A stretch of DNA of 8,401 bases from Desulfobacterales bacterium (GTDB lineage: Bacteria; Desulfobacterota; Desulfobacteria; Desulfobacterales; UBA2174_A). The notes beneath the pieces are model-generated. The model ran no database searches. It was given only the letters and a program-made list of their open reading frames with translations, and was not told the origin of the DNA. Positions 1 to 7,900 of this stretch are shown in pieces. The DNA lies in contig JALOPD010000152.1 in the NCBI GenBank assembly GCA_025454075.1, forward strand, positions 1 to 8,401, in the 5' to 3' direction. The position numbers were made by a program, and so were the translations under genes. Numbering within the stretch: the first letter of the stretch is position 1; every line of letters starts with the position of its first letter.

Positions 1-765
1 GAAGGGCAGGGCCTTGAGCTCGTTCAGCACGACCACGTTCTCGGCCGTCCCGAGGTTGTGGTACTTGTGCATCATCTCGGTGCCGGTCAGCAGGCCGTAC
101 ACGTCCTGGAACAGCTTGGGGTAGTCCTTGCCCTCCGGCAGCGGGAAGGAGCCGTCCCCCTGGATGGCGATGCCCTTGAGGTTCTTGGCGCCCATCGCGG
201 CACCGGCACCGAGGCGGCCGAAGTGGCGGTAGGTGTCGACGATGACGCAGGCCATGGCGGACAGGCTCTCGCCCGCCGGCCCGATGCGCAGGATGCTGCG
301 GTGCCCGGCGCCGGGGAACATGCGCCGCAGGAGCTTGCCCGTGGCGTGGATGTCGAAGCCGCGCATGAAGTGCACGTCCTTGACCTCCATGTGGCGGGAG
401 CCGATGGACAGGCAGCTCAAGGTGCGCGCCCGGCCGGTGACGACCAGGGCGTCGAGGTCGGCAAAGCGCAGGGCGAGGGCCGAGCGCCCGCCGCCGTGGC
501 TCTCGGCGAACTGGTCGTGGTAAGGGGACTTGAACGCGTAGACCGTCTTGCTCATGAGCGGAAACAGGCCGGTCAGCGGCCCGATGGCGAAGACGAGCGG
601 CTGGCCGGGGTCGTTCCAGGGCTTGTCCGGCAGCCCGAACTTCGAGAACAGAAGGGCGGCCAGCCCGCTTCCGCCCGCGTAGGCGTCGCGGCCTTCTATC
701 GTCAGGATCTCGCCCTTTTCGGCCGTCAGGTCGACCCGCATCACGCGGAAATGGTCGCGGATCAT
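1..765 (-). CDS. Aldehyde:ferredoxin oxidoreductase family protein (tungsten/molybdopterin enzyme), N-terminal part
   Basis: This is the N-terminal 255 residues of an AOR-family enzyme; the reading frame is still open at the left edge, and the family is normally about 600 residues. Family members hold a bis-pterin tungsten (or Mo) cofactor and one [4Fe-4S] cluster, and interconvert aldehydes and acids using ferredoxin-level electrons. The visible part covers the N-terminal pterin-binding domain: AIGPLTG at 60-66, FKSP at 78-81, a Gly-rich SHGGGRSA stretch at 89-96, ALVVTGRA at 106-113, IGPAGESL at 161-168, and YRHFGRLGAGAAMGAKNLKGI at 179-199, which closely parallels the cofactor loop of Pyrococcus AOR. 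The Fe-S cysteines and the proton-transfer residues lie outside the window. The start ATG overlaps the stop of the upstream Fe-S gene (ATGA) and has a strong GGAGGTGA ribosome site 3 bases before it. The substrate cannot be told. AOR family is near certain; the subfamily is not. Confidence 0.93.
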   Translation of the reverse strand, partial: MIRDHFRVMRVDLTAEKGEILTIEGRDAYAGGSGLAALLFSKFGLPDKPWNDPGQPLVFAIGPLTGLFPLMSKTVYAFKSPYHDQFAESHGGGRSALALRFADLDALVVTGRARTLSCLSIGSRHMEVKDVHFMRGFDIHATGKLLRRMFPGAGHRSILRIGPAGESLSAMACVIVDTYRHFGRLGAGAAMGAKNLKGIAIQGDGSFPLPEGKDYPKLFQDVYGLLTGTEMMHKYHNLGTAENVVVLNELKALPF

Positions 766-1205
766 GCGTCACCTCCCCCGGCCGCCTCTGCAGGGGCCGC
801 TTCGCCGCCGATCTCCTTGTGTTCCAGGCAGTCGTGGGGGCAGAAGGGGACGCAGCGGCCGCAGTGGATGCACACGAACGGGTCGCCGTCCGGCGCCAGG
901 TAGACGGCGTCCACCGGGCAGGCGCGGGCGCACTCCCCGCAGCGGATGCAGAGCTTCTTGCGCACGACCACCCCGCCGCCTCTGCGCTGCGAATAGGCGC
1001 CGGTGGGACAGGCGGCGGCGCAGGGCGCCGGGTCGCAGGCGAGGCAGGTCCGGGCCTCGAAGCCGGTGGACAGTCCGCCGGAGGAGGCGATGCGGATGCC
1101 GGCCGTGTTCCAGGAGAGGTTCTTGTGCACCTGGCGCGCGCACGCGAGCGAGCAGGAGTGGCAGCCGATGCAGCGTTCCATCCGAGGGGCCGTCAGAATT
1201 TTCAC
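762..1205 (-). CDS. Ferredoxin-like electron-transfer subunit with four [4Fe-4S] clusters, partner of the AOR
   Basis: A 147-residue Cys-rich protein, probably the electron-transfer subunit that carries electrons to or from the AOR encoded immediately downstream. Four complete cluster motifs are visible: C12/C15/C18/C22, C54/C57/C62/C66, C86/C89/C92/C96-Pro and C112/C115/C118/C122-Pro. The last two form a bacterial ferredoxin fold, and the overall plan resembles the four-cluster subunits of DMSO reductase-type and HycB-type enzymes and the small subunits that accompany bacterial AORs. No signal peptide or membrane segment is seen, so it should be cytoplasmic. I chose the GTG start (reading V-K-I-L-T-A-P-R-M-E-R-C) because AAGGAGG lies 4 bases upstream; the frame is open further up to 1352, but that stretch is low-complexity and lacks a good ribosome site. 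The C-terminal tail is Ala/Gly/Glu-rich. Its stop overlaps the AOR start, so the two are probably translated in a fixed ratio. Confidence 0.92.
   Translation of the reverse strand: MKILTAPRMERCIGCHSCSLACARQVHKNLSWNTAGIRIASSGGLSTGFEARTCLACDPAPCAAACPTGAYSQRRGGGVVVRKKLCIRCGECARACPVDAVYLAPDGDPFVCIHCGRCVPFCPHDCLEHKEIGGEAAPAEAAGGGDA
769..776 (-). promoter_or_regulatory. Shine-Dalgarno site of the AOR gene, inside the Fe-S gene
   Basis: GGAGGTGA matches eight bases of the usual anti-Shine-Dalgarno sequence. It ends three bases before the AOR ATG and lies within the last codons of the upstream Fe-S gene. With the ATGA stop/start overlap this is a standard translational-coupling arrangement and fixes the AOR start. 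Confidence 0.85.
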
Positions 1206-1209
1206 TTTG

Positions 1210-1216
1210 CCTCCTT
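1210..1216 (-). promoter_or_regulatory. Shine-Dalgarno site that decides the GTG start of the Fe-S gene
   Basis: AAGGAGG followed by CAAA and then GTG. Spacing is on the short side at 4 bases, but no other ribosome site of similar strength exists upstream in the open frame, so this decides the start. Confidence 0.75.
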
Positions 1217-1240
1217 CTCTGGGTTCAGCTCGCTTCCACC

Positions 1241-1262
1241 CATCCCTCGGAACTCCGACCCA
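1241..1262. repeat. Diverged 22-bp direct repeat, copy 1
   Basis: Matches the second copy at 1404-1425 at 19 of 22 positions in the same orientation (both begin CATCCCTC on the plus strand and continue GAAYTCCGACYCA). The copies start 163 bp apart and flank most of the intergenic region. Confidence 0.55.
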
Positions 1263-1364
1263 ATCCCATTTCGTCCGTTGGGTCGTTGGACGGGTGGTTG
1301 CGGCTCGCCGCGGCGGGTACCCCGCTCCGCCTGACATCGGCTGAAGTGGCACCTGTTTTATTGC

Positions 1365-1380
1365 CGGAGTAATAACTCCG
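1365..1380. repeat. Perfect inverted repeat, 6-bp stem with 4-base loop
   Basis: CGGAGT-AATA-ACTCCG on the plus strand. It sits 160-175 bases upstream of the Fe-S start codon. No T-run follows on either strand, so it does not look like an intrinsic terminator. It could be an operator for the Fe-S/AOR unit or an mRNA hairpin that protects the pgi 3' end; nothing in the sequence decides. Confidence 0.5.
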
Positions 1381-1390
1381 ACGCTGGCCC

Positions 1391-3239
<1,849 letters not shown>

Positions 3240-4667
3240 TCAGGTTTTTAAGTCGATGATCTCCATTCGGTTGTTGCGGTCGGGGTGCTTGCGGGACGGG
3301 CCTTCGGTCAGCACCATGTAACGGCCGGTCAGCTTCCGCTCTTCCCGCCAGCGGCGGCACCAGTCGATCCAGCGGTCCGGGTGGTCCTGTTCACACACCG
3401 GGAAGACCCCGTAGGAGAACATCAGGTCCCGGCAGGTTTTCTCCTGGGAGCTCACGGCGGTGATCCACACCGGCAGCCGGAAGCGGGCGATGCTGCGGGC
3501 CGTGCCGCCGCTGTGGGTGGGGACGATGACCGTGGCCGGGGTGATGCGCCGGATGGTGGCCTCGACGCTGGCGGCGATCAGCTCCTCGGCCTGGATCTCC
3601 TCGCCGTCGGCTATGACCTCCCCGGCGCAGACCGTGCCGAAGTCGGCGCGGTGGGATTCGGTGGCCGCCGCGATTCTCGCCAGCATGGCCACGGCGTCGA
3701 CGGGGTGGCGGCCCATGGCCGACTCGCCCGAGAGCATGACGGCATCGGTCCCGTCGAGGATGGCGTTGGCGACGTCGGTCGCCTCGGCGCGCGTCGGCAG
3801 GCGGTTGGTGATCATGGACTCCAGCATCTGCGTGGCGGTGATCACCGGCTTGCACTTGAGGTTGGCCAGGCGCATCAGCCGTTTCTGGACGACAGCCATC
3901 TCTTCGATGGGGATCTCCACCCCGAGATCGCCGCGCGCCACCATGACGCCGTCGGCGGCGTCCATGATCTCGTCGATGCGTTTGAGGGCGCCGGAGCGCT
4001 CGATCTTGGCGATGACCATGGGGCGGTATCCCAGCTCGGCCGCGGCGGCGCGTACGGCCGCGATGTCGGCAGCCCGGTCCACAAAGGACTGGCTGACGGC
4101 ATCCACCCCGTGCTGCAGGGCGAACTCCAGGCACTTGCGATCGTGCTCCGTGAAGGCGCTGATGCCGAGGTCGATCCCGGGCAGGTTGACCCCCTTGCGC
4201 GACCGCAGCTCGCCCCCCACCTGGACGCGGCAGACGACGTCGGGCCCCTCGATCCGAACGACCGCGAGCTCGATGTAGCCGTCGTTGAGGAACAGCCGGT
4301 CGCCCGGACGGACCGACGCGGGCAGCTGCGGAAAGCGGACCGTCACGCGCTGCCGCGTGCCGAGGATCTCCTCCGTCGTCAGGGTGAAGGTTTCGCCGGG
4401 CGAGAGCTGGACCGGCTCCTCGACGAAATGGCCGATGCGCATTTTTGGCCCCGGCAGATCGGCCATGACGGCCACCCGCCGGCCTCCGGCCTCGGCCGCG
4501 GCCCGGACCCGGGCGATGGTCCCCGCATGGCCGGAGAAATCGCCGTGGGAGAAATTGAGGCGTACGACATTCATGCCGGCCAGGATCAGCTGCCGGAGCA
4601 CCTCCGGTGAATCCGACGCCGGGCCGATGGTGGCGACGATCTTGGTCTTGTTGAGGGGAAATGTCAC
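3240..4667 (-). CDS. pyk: Pyruvate kinase, probably of the K+-independent type
   Basis: Catalyses the last glycolytic step, PEP plus ADP to pyruvate plus ATP, in the cytoplasm. The 475-residue length is normal for the family. Visible landmarks: TKIVATIGPAS at 8-18, LNFSHG at 37-42, the B-domain from about 70, KGVNLPG at 158-164, the active-site VIAKIE with catalytic Lys221 and metal ligand Glu223, VARGDLGVE at 243-251 with Asp247, ATQMLESM at 278-285, SGES at 313-316, and a complete C-terminal domain with THSGGTAR. The usual DTKGPEIRTG motif reads DLPGPKMRIG at 70-79, so the position of Glu117 in rabbit muscle enzyme is Lys. The GTG start was chosen because GAGGAGGAG precedes it and TFPLNKTKIV fits the family N-terminus; an upstream ATG at 4736 would add 23 unlike residues and begin within a repeat. 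It lies 74 bases downstream of the phosphoglucomutase gene. Confidence 0.97.
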   Translation of the reverse strand: MTFPLNKTKIVATIGPASDSPEVLRQLILAGMNVVRLNFSHGDFSGHAGTIARVRAAAEAGGRRVAVMADLPGPKMRIGHFVEEPVQLSPGETFTLTTEEILGTRQRVTVRFPQLPASVRPGDRLFLNDGYIELAVVRIEGPDVVCRVQVGGELRSRKGVNLPGIDLGISAFTEHDRKCLEFALQHGVDAVSQSFVDRAADIAAVRAAAAELGYRPMVIAKIERSGALKRIDEIMDAADGVMVARGDLGVEIPIEEMAVVQKRLMRLANLKCKPVITATQMLESMITNRLPTRAEATDVANAILDGTDAVMLSGESAMGRHPVDAVAMLARIAAATESHRADFGTVCAGEVIADGEEIQAEELIAASVEATIRRITPATVIVPTHSGGTARSIARFRLPVWITAVSSQEKTCRDLMFSYGVFPVCEQDHPDRWIDWCRRWREERKLTGRYMVLTEGPSRKHPDRNNRMEIIDLKT

Positions 4668-4670
4668 GGG

Positions 4671-4679
4671 CTCCTCCTC
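4671..4679 (-). promoter_or_regulatory. pyk: Shine-Dalgarno site deciding the GTG start of pyk
   Basis: GAGGAGGAG ends three bases before the GTG, giving two overlapping GGAG registers, 3 and 6 bases from the start. The alternative ATG at 4736 has nothing comparable. Confidence 0.7.
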
Positions 4680-4721
4680 GGCCGGCGGATGGCTTTTGAC
4701 GAGTGGGTAAGGCGCTATATC

Positions 4722-4739
4722 ACCGCAAAGACGCAAAGG
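4722..4739. repeat. Short CGCAAAG-type repeat directly after the phosphoglucomutase stop
   Basis: ACCGCAAAGACGCAAAGG on the plus strand contains two tandem CGCAAAG units separated by one base, and sits three bases beyond the phosphoglucomutase stop. I recall this word family as a common dispersed intergenic repeat in Desulfobacterota and some other anaerobes; its role is unknown to me. Only one instance is present in the window. Confidence 0.5.
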
Positions 4740-4741
4740 CC

Positions 4742-6856
4742 TCAGGAACCAAGGTCCAGGTAGTCATGGATGCCCGCCCCGAAGCGGGCCTTGAAGGCGT
4801 TGTCCACCTTCTGGACGGGGTTGGCGCCTAAAAACTTGAGCAGGGAGCCGAGCTTTTCGGCGCGGGTTTTGCGCTCCGGGATCTCTTTCAGTCGGGGGAT
4901 CTCCTCCTCGATCTCGAAGTATCTCAACTTGTCCTTGAGGGGCAGCTGCCAGAACAGGAGAAACCCCCGTTCGGGGAAGTCCACGCCGATCAGGCCGTAG
5001 CAGTAGCGCATGAAGGTCTTCTCCAGCCGCAGGCGGACATCGACGAGCGCCTGCTTCGCCGCGGCGAGATCCGCCGGGCGGCAGGGCTTGCCCACCAGCT
5101 CGAAATACATCTTGATCTTGGGCTCGGTCCCCGACGGCCGCACGGTGACGCGCAGGCCGGTCGTCTCGGGCACGTTATGGAGGCGGAAGACGATGACGTT
5201 GCGGGCGGAGGTGTCGGTTTCGGACAGGTGCGGCTGGGGCGCGCCCTGCCAGCGGTCGATCTTTTCGGCCACGCTGAAATCCCCGAAGCGCTCTACGGCC
5301 CGGTCGCGGAAGTGGTCCATGATGGCTGCGATCTGCTCCATGCCCTTGGCGCCCAGCAGCCGGATTTCGGTCAGGTAGTTGTGGCAGTAGCCGTAGGCCG
5401 AGTAGATCTCCTCGAGGGCGTCCACCAGGGTCCGGCCGCGCTGTTTGAGCTGGGCCGCATACTCGGCGATCCAGACCGCGGCGCCGGCGGCGTCCTTGTC
5501 GCGGGCATAGGTGCCCGTGAGGTAGCCGTGGCTTTCCTCGCAGCCGAAGATGAAGTCCGACCCGCGGCCGGCGGATTCCAGCTTGTTCATCTCCTCGGCC
5601 ACGTACTTGAAGCCGACCAGCAAATCGCCGACGCACGTGATGTGGTTCACGCGGGCCATCTGGTCGATCAGGGCGGTGGTGACGTCCGTCTTGACGATCA
5701 CCCGCTGCGGGGTCAGGCGGCCCGCGGCGCGCAGCCGGTCGATGGCGTAGTTGGCCAGGATGATGGCGATCTCGTTGCCGGTCAGGAAGAGCCACTGCCC
5801 GCGGTGGTTTACCATGATGCCGATGCGGTCCGCATCCGGGTCGGTGCTGAGCAGGATGTCGGCCCCGGCCTGCTGCGCCAGCGGCAGGGAGGCGCTGAAG
5901 GATTCCACCACCTCCGGGTTGGGGATGTTGAACGTCACCTTTTCGAACGCCCCGCTCAGGTTGGAGGTCGCCGGGCACAGGGTTACGTCGAAACCCAGGC
6001 GTTTGAGCACCGGGTAGACCGTGGTGATCCCGGTGCCGTGCAGCGGCGAGTAGAAGATTTTCAGGCCGCGCTCCCCGGAGAGGGACACCCCGCAAGCCGC
6101 GTCCTCGTAGGTCCGGTCGATCTCCTCCCCGAGGATGACCACCAGGCCCCGGCGGCGGGCCTCGTCAAAGGGCAGGTGCCGGATCGCCTCGACGTTGCCG
6201 GTGACCTCGTCCACCAGCGCCTGGTCGTGCGGCGGGATGAGCTGGCCGCCGAACTCGTCGTAGACCTTTTTGCCGTTGTCGGGGGGCAGGTTGTGGCTGG
6301 CGCTGAACATGTCGCCGGCGATGGCCTTGAGGTGGCGGATGGCGAAGGAGAGCTCGGGCGTGCTGCGCACGCCTTCGAAGAGGTAGCTCTTGATGCCGTT
6401 GGCGGCGTAGACTTCGGCCGCGGCGCGGGCCAGCCTCCAGCCGTCGAGGTCCTTCACCGGGTTGGGGATCTCGTCGGAGTAGATCCCCTTGAGGCGGTAC
6501 TTGCGGACGTCGAAGGTCATGACGACGCCCCGGCGCTTGGCCTCCTCGCCGTAGATTCTCAAGAGATACTGGGAATGACCCTGGGCCGAGGCCTGGATGG
6601 TCCAGGCGTTGATGCGGTTGGGGCCGATGCCGACCGGCCCGCGGCGGCCGCCGGTGCCGAAGGGGATCACCTGGTAAAAGGAGTCCAGCAGCACGTCCCA
6701 TTTGCCGGCCTCGATCAGGTAGCGGATCTGGGGGGCGTACTCGGCAAAGGCGGGTTCGGTCAGCCAGGTCTGCAGGTTGGCCAGGGCGGCGGATTTAACC
6801 TTTTCGGAAACGTCCAGTTGCGACATTCCGTCTTTGGCGGTCGTGATCAGGTCCAT
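4742..6856 (-). CDS. Phosphoglucomutase / phospho-sugar mutase (PGM2-like) with a long C-terminal extension
   Basis: An alpha-D-phosphohexomutase, most likely interconverting glucose-1-phosphate and glucose-6-phosphate in the cytoplasm. All four family loops are present in the 704-residue product: GTGGRRG at 67-73, the phosphoserine loop SASHN at 185-189 (Ser187 is the phosphate carrier), the Mg2+ loop DPDADR at 339-344, the sugar loop GCEESHG at 438-444, and the phosphate-binding RPSGTEPK at 573-580. PGM2-type proteins normally end soon after the last loop (about 580-610 residues); here roughly 115 further residues follow, rich in charged and aromatic residues, with no motif I recognise. The start at 6856 has AAGGAG 13 bases upstream, rather far. 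An in-frame ATG at 6922, nine bases after the gpmA stop, would add 22 residues (MTGVHAPASADD...) that look non-conserved, and has a poor ribosome site. Phosphomannomutase activity cannot be excluded. Confidence 0.94.
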   Translation of the reverse strand: MDLITTAKDGMSQLDVSEKVKSAALANLQTWLTEPAFAEYAPQIRYLIEAGKWDVLLDSFYQVIPFGTGGRRGPVGIGPNRINAWTIQASAQGHSQYLLRIYGEEAKRRGVVMTFDVRKYRLKGIYSDEIPNPVKDLDGWRLARAAAEVYAANGIKSYLFEGVRSTPELSFAIRHLKAIAGDMFSASHNLPPDNGKKVYDEFGGQLIPPHDQALVDEVTGNVEAIRHLPFDEARRRGLVVILGEEIDRTYEDAACGVSLSGERGLKIFYSPLHGTGITTVYPVLKRLGFDVTLCPATSNLSGAFEKVTFNIPNPEVVESFSASLPLAQQAGADILLSTDPDADRIGIMVNHRGQWLFLTGNEIAIILANYAIDRLRAAGRLTPQRVIVKTDVTTALIDQMARVNHITCVGDLLVGFKYVAEEMNKLESAGRGSDFIFGCEESHGYLTGTYARDKDAAGAAVWIAEYAAQLKQRGRTLVDALEEIYSAYGYCHNYLTEIRLLGAKGMEQIAAIMDHFRDRAVERFGDFSVAEKIDRWQGAPQPHLSETDTSARNVIVFRLHNVPETTGLRVTVRPSGTEPKIKMYFELVGKPCRPADLAAAKQALVDVRLRLEKTFMRYCYGLIGVDFPERGFLLFWQLPLKDKLRYFEIEEEIPRLKEIPERKTRAEKLGSLLKFLGANPVQKVDNAFKARFGAGIHDYLDLGS

Positions 6857-6931
6857 GGGGGCTGCTTCGCTCCTTATCGTCTTTGGGTCGTCGGCGCTGG
6901 CGGGGGCATGCACACCCGTCATTCTTTCACG

Positions 6932-7681
6932 TTACTTTTTCTTTTTCAACTGGTCCGCGACCGCCTGGGCCGCTTTTTTCGCCGCTTCCGGGTCTCCCAG
7001 GTAGTAGCTGCGCAGGGGTCTCAGGTCGTCGCCCAGCTCGTAGACCAGGGGGATGCCGGTCGGTATGTTGAGCTCCAGGATGTCCTTTTCGGAGATCTGG
7101 TCCAGGTATTTCACCAGGGCCCGCAGGCTGTTGCCGTGGGCGGCGATGACGACGCGCTTGCCGGATTTCACGGCCGGTGCGATGGCGTCGTGCCAGTGGG
7201 GCAGAAACCGCTCGACGGTGTCCTTCAGGCACTCCGTCAACGGGAGTTCCTGCGGCCCCAACCCCTGGTAGCGGGGGTCGTGGCCGGGGAAGCGCGGGTC
7301 GTCGGCCGTGAGCGCCGGCGGGCGGATGTCGTAGCTGCGGCGCCACAGCATCACCTGGTCCATGCCGTGGCGCTCCGCGGTTTCGGCCTTGTTCAACCCC
7401 TGCAGCGCGCCGTAGTGCCGCTCGTTGAGACGCCAGTTGAGGTGCACCGGGATCCACATCAAGTCCATCTGCTCCAGCGCGAGCCAGAGGGTCTTGATGG
7501 CGCGGCTCAGGACCGAGGTGAACGCCACGTCGAACACGTAGCCTTCCTTCTTCAGGATGCGCCCGGCCTCGACGGCCTCCTGGGCGCCTTTTTCCGTCAG
7601 CCCGACGTCGGTCCATCCGGTGAAACGGTTTTCCTTGTTCCACAGGCTTTCGCCGTGACGCAGCAGCACCAGTTTCTTCAT
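6932..7681 (-). CDS. gpmA: 2,3-bisphosphoglycerate-dependent phosphoglycerate mutase
   Basis: Interconverts 3- and 2-phosphoglycerate through a phosphohistidine intermediate, in the cytoplasm. The 249 residues match the usual GpmA length. LRHGES at 7-12 gives the phosphorylated His9 with Arg8; [13 protein letters not shown] at 20-32, SVLSRAIKT at 57-65 with Arg60, [13 protein letters not shown] at 86-98 with the acid/base Glu87, and [14 protein letters not shown] at 181-194 with His182 complete the active site. [12 protein letters not shown] at 205-216 is also typical. The C-terminus ends in a Lys-rich tail (QLKKKK), encoded by an A-rich stretch. The ATG is preceded by a G-rich site (GGGGGCAGGT), of moderate quality. 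It is the first gene of the minus-strand glycolytic operon, about 104 bases downstream of the predicted transcription start. Confidence 0.97.
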   Translation of the reverse strand: MKKLVLLRHGESLWNKENRFTGWTDVGLTEKGAQEAVEAGRILKKEGYVFDVAFTSVLSRAIKTLWLALEQMDLMWIPVHLNWRLNERHYGALQGLNKAETAERHGMDQVMLWRRSYDIRPPALTADDPRFPGHDPRYQGLGPQELPLTECLKDTVERFLPHWHDAIAPAVKSGKRVVIAAHGNSLRALVKYLDQISEKDILELNIPTGIPLVYELGDDLRPLRSYYLGDPEAAKKAAQAVADQLKKKK

Positions 7682-7746
7682 ACCTGCCCCCTTTTTTCAG
7701 CCGCCGGCCGGCCCGGAACCCCGCCCGCCCGCTTTTTGGATGCCGG

Positions 7747-7774
7747 TTGACTTATCGGCCTGTTGTGCTAAATT
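7747..7774 (+). promoter_or_regulatory. Candidate sigma70-type promoter reading toward mlaE
   Basis: TTGACT (five of six consensus bases) at 7747-7752 and TAAATT at 7769-7774 are separated by 16 bases. TG lies one base before the -10 hexamer, as in extended -10 promoters. Predicted start is near 7781, giving a leader of about 120 bases before mlaE. The -10 is only a four-of-six match, so this is moderate evidence. Confidence 0.45.
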
Positions 7775-7776
7775 TT

Positions 7777-7790
7777 CTTGATTAATCAAG
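7777..7790. promoter_or_regulatory. Perfect 14-bp palindrome, candidate operator
   Basis: CTTGATTAATCAAG is fully self-complementary and lies where both predicted transcripts begin. A bound regulator here could control the glycolytic operon and mlaE together. It resembles an FNR/CRP-type half-site pair (TTGAT...ATCAA) but with two central bases instead of four, so the regulator is not identified. Confidence 0.55.
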
Positions 7791-7791
7791 C

Positions 7792-7819
7792 ATTATCGAA
7801 TCCTGGTGGTGATTGTCAA
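7792..7819 (-). promoter_or_regulatory. Candidate sigma70-type promoter of the gpmA-pgm-pyk-pgi operon
   Basis: A perfect TTGACA -35 (7819 to 7814 on the minus strand) and GATAAT -10 (7797 to 7792, five of six) with a 16-base spacer. The predicted start is near 7785, inside the palindrome. This is the best promoter match noticed in the window and stands directly upstream of the first gene of the operon. Confidence 0.65.
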
Positions 7820-7900
7820 TCCTGCGGTCGTCATCATGGGGTTGTTCTTGACGTTTCAGCCGCGGCCCGCTCCCCATTCCGCGCAACGGAGTTCATCCAG

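Larger units (their letters stand above)
7682..7900. other. Regulatory region between gpmA and mlaE
   Basis: A 219-base non-coding region between two divergently oriented genes. Its centre (about 7761-7820) is AT-rich against GC-rich flanks and carries both candidate promoters and the palindrome listed separately. The part next to gpmA is a GC-rich 5' leader with a G-rich ribosome site. The part next to mlaE ends in GGAG, nine bases from the ATG. Confidence 0.75.

Noticed and set aside
1206..1352. N-terminal extension of the Fe-S protein up to an ATG at 1352
   Set aside because: The added residues are low-complexity and precede the normal start of the first cluster motif; the GTG at 1205 has a clear AAGGAGG.
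1347..1364. Possible sigma54 promoter on the plus strand (TGGCAC ... TTGC)
   Set aside because: The spacer between the two elements is 8 bases rather than 5, so the GG-GC spacing is wrong, and it would point into the 3' end of pgi.
3285..4610. Long plus-strand open frame opposite pyk
   Set aside because: Same reasoning: a shadow of pyk with compositionally biased, motif-free translation and no ribosome site.
6935..6960. T-rich run on the plus strand near the end of gpmA as a terminator tail
   Set aside because: It encodes the Lys-rich C-terminus of gpmA on the other strand and has no preceding stem facing a plus-strand transcript.
5177..7750. Very long plus-strand open frame (857 codons) opposite the phosphoglucomutase gene and gpmA
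   Set aside because: It is antisense to two genes with intact catalytic motifs. The product is dominated by Gly, Val, Asp, Gln and His in the way expected of the reverse frame of GC-rich codons, and it has no recognisable domain.
7777..7790. FNR/CRP-type binding site
   Set aside because: FNR sites need four bases between TTGAT and ATCAA; here there are two, so the half-sites would lie on the wrong helical spacing. Kept only as an unassigned palindrome.
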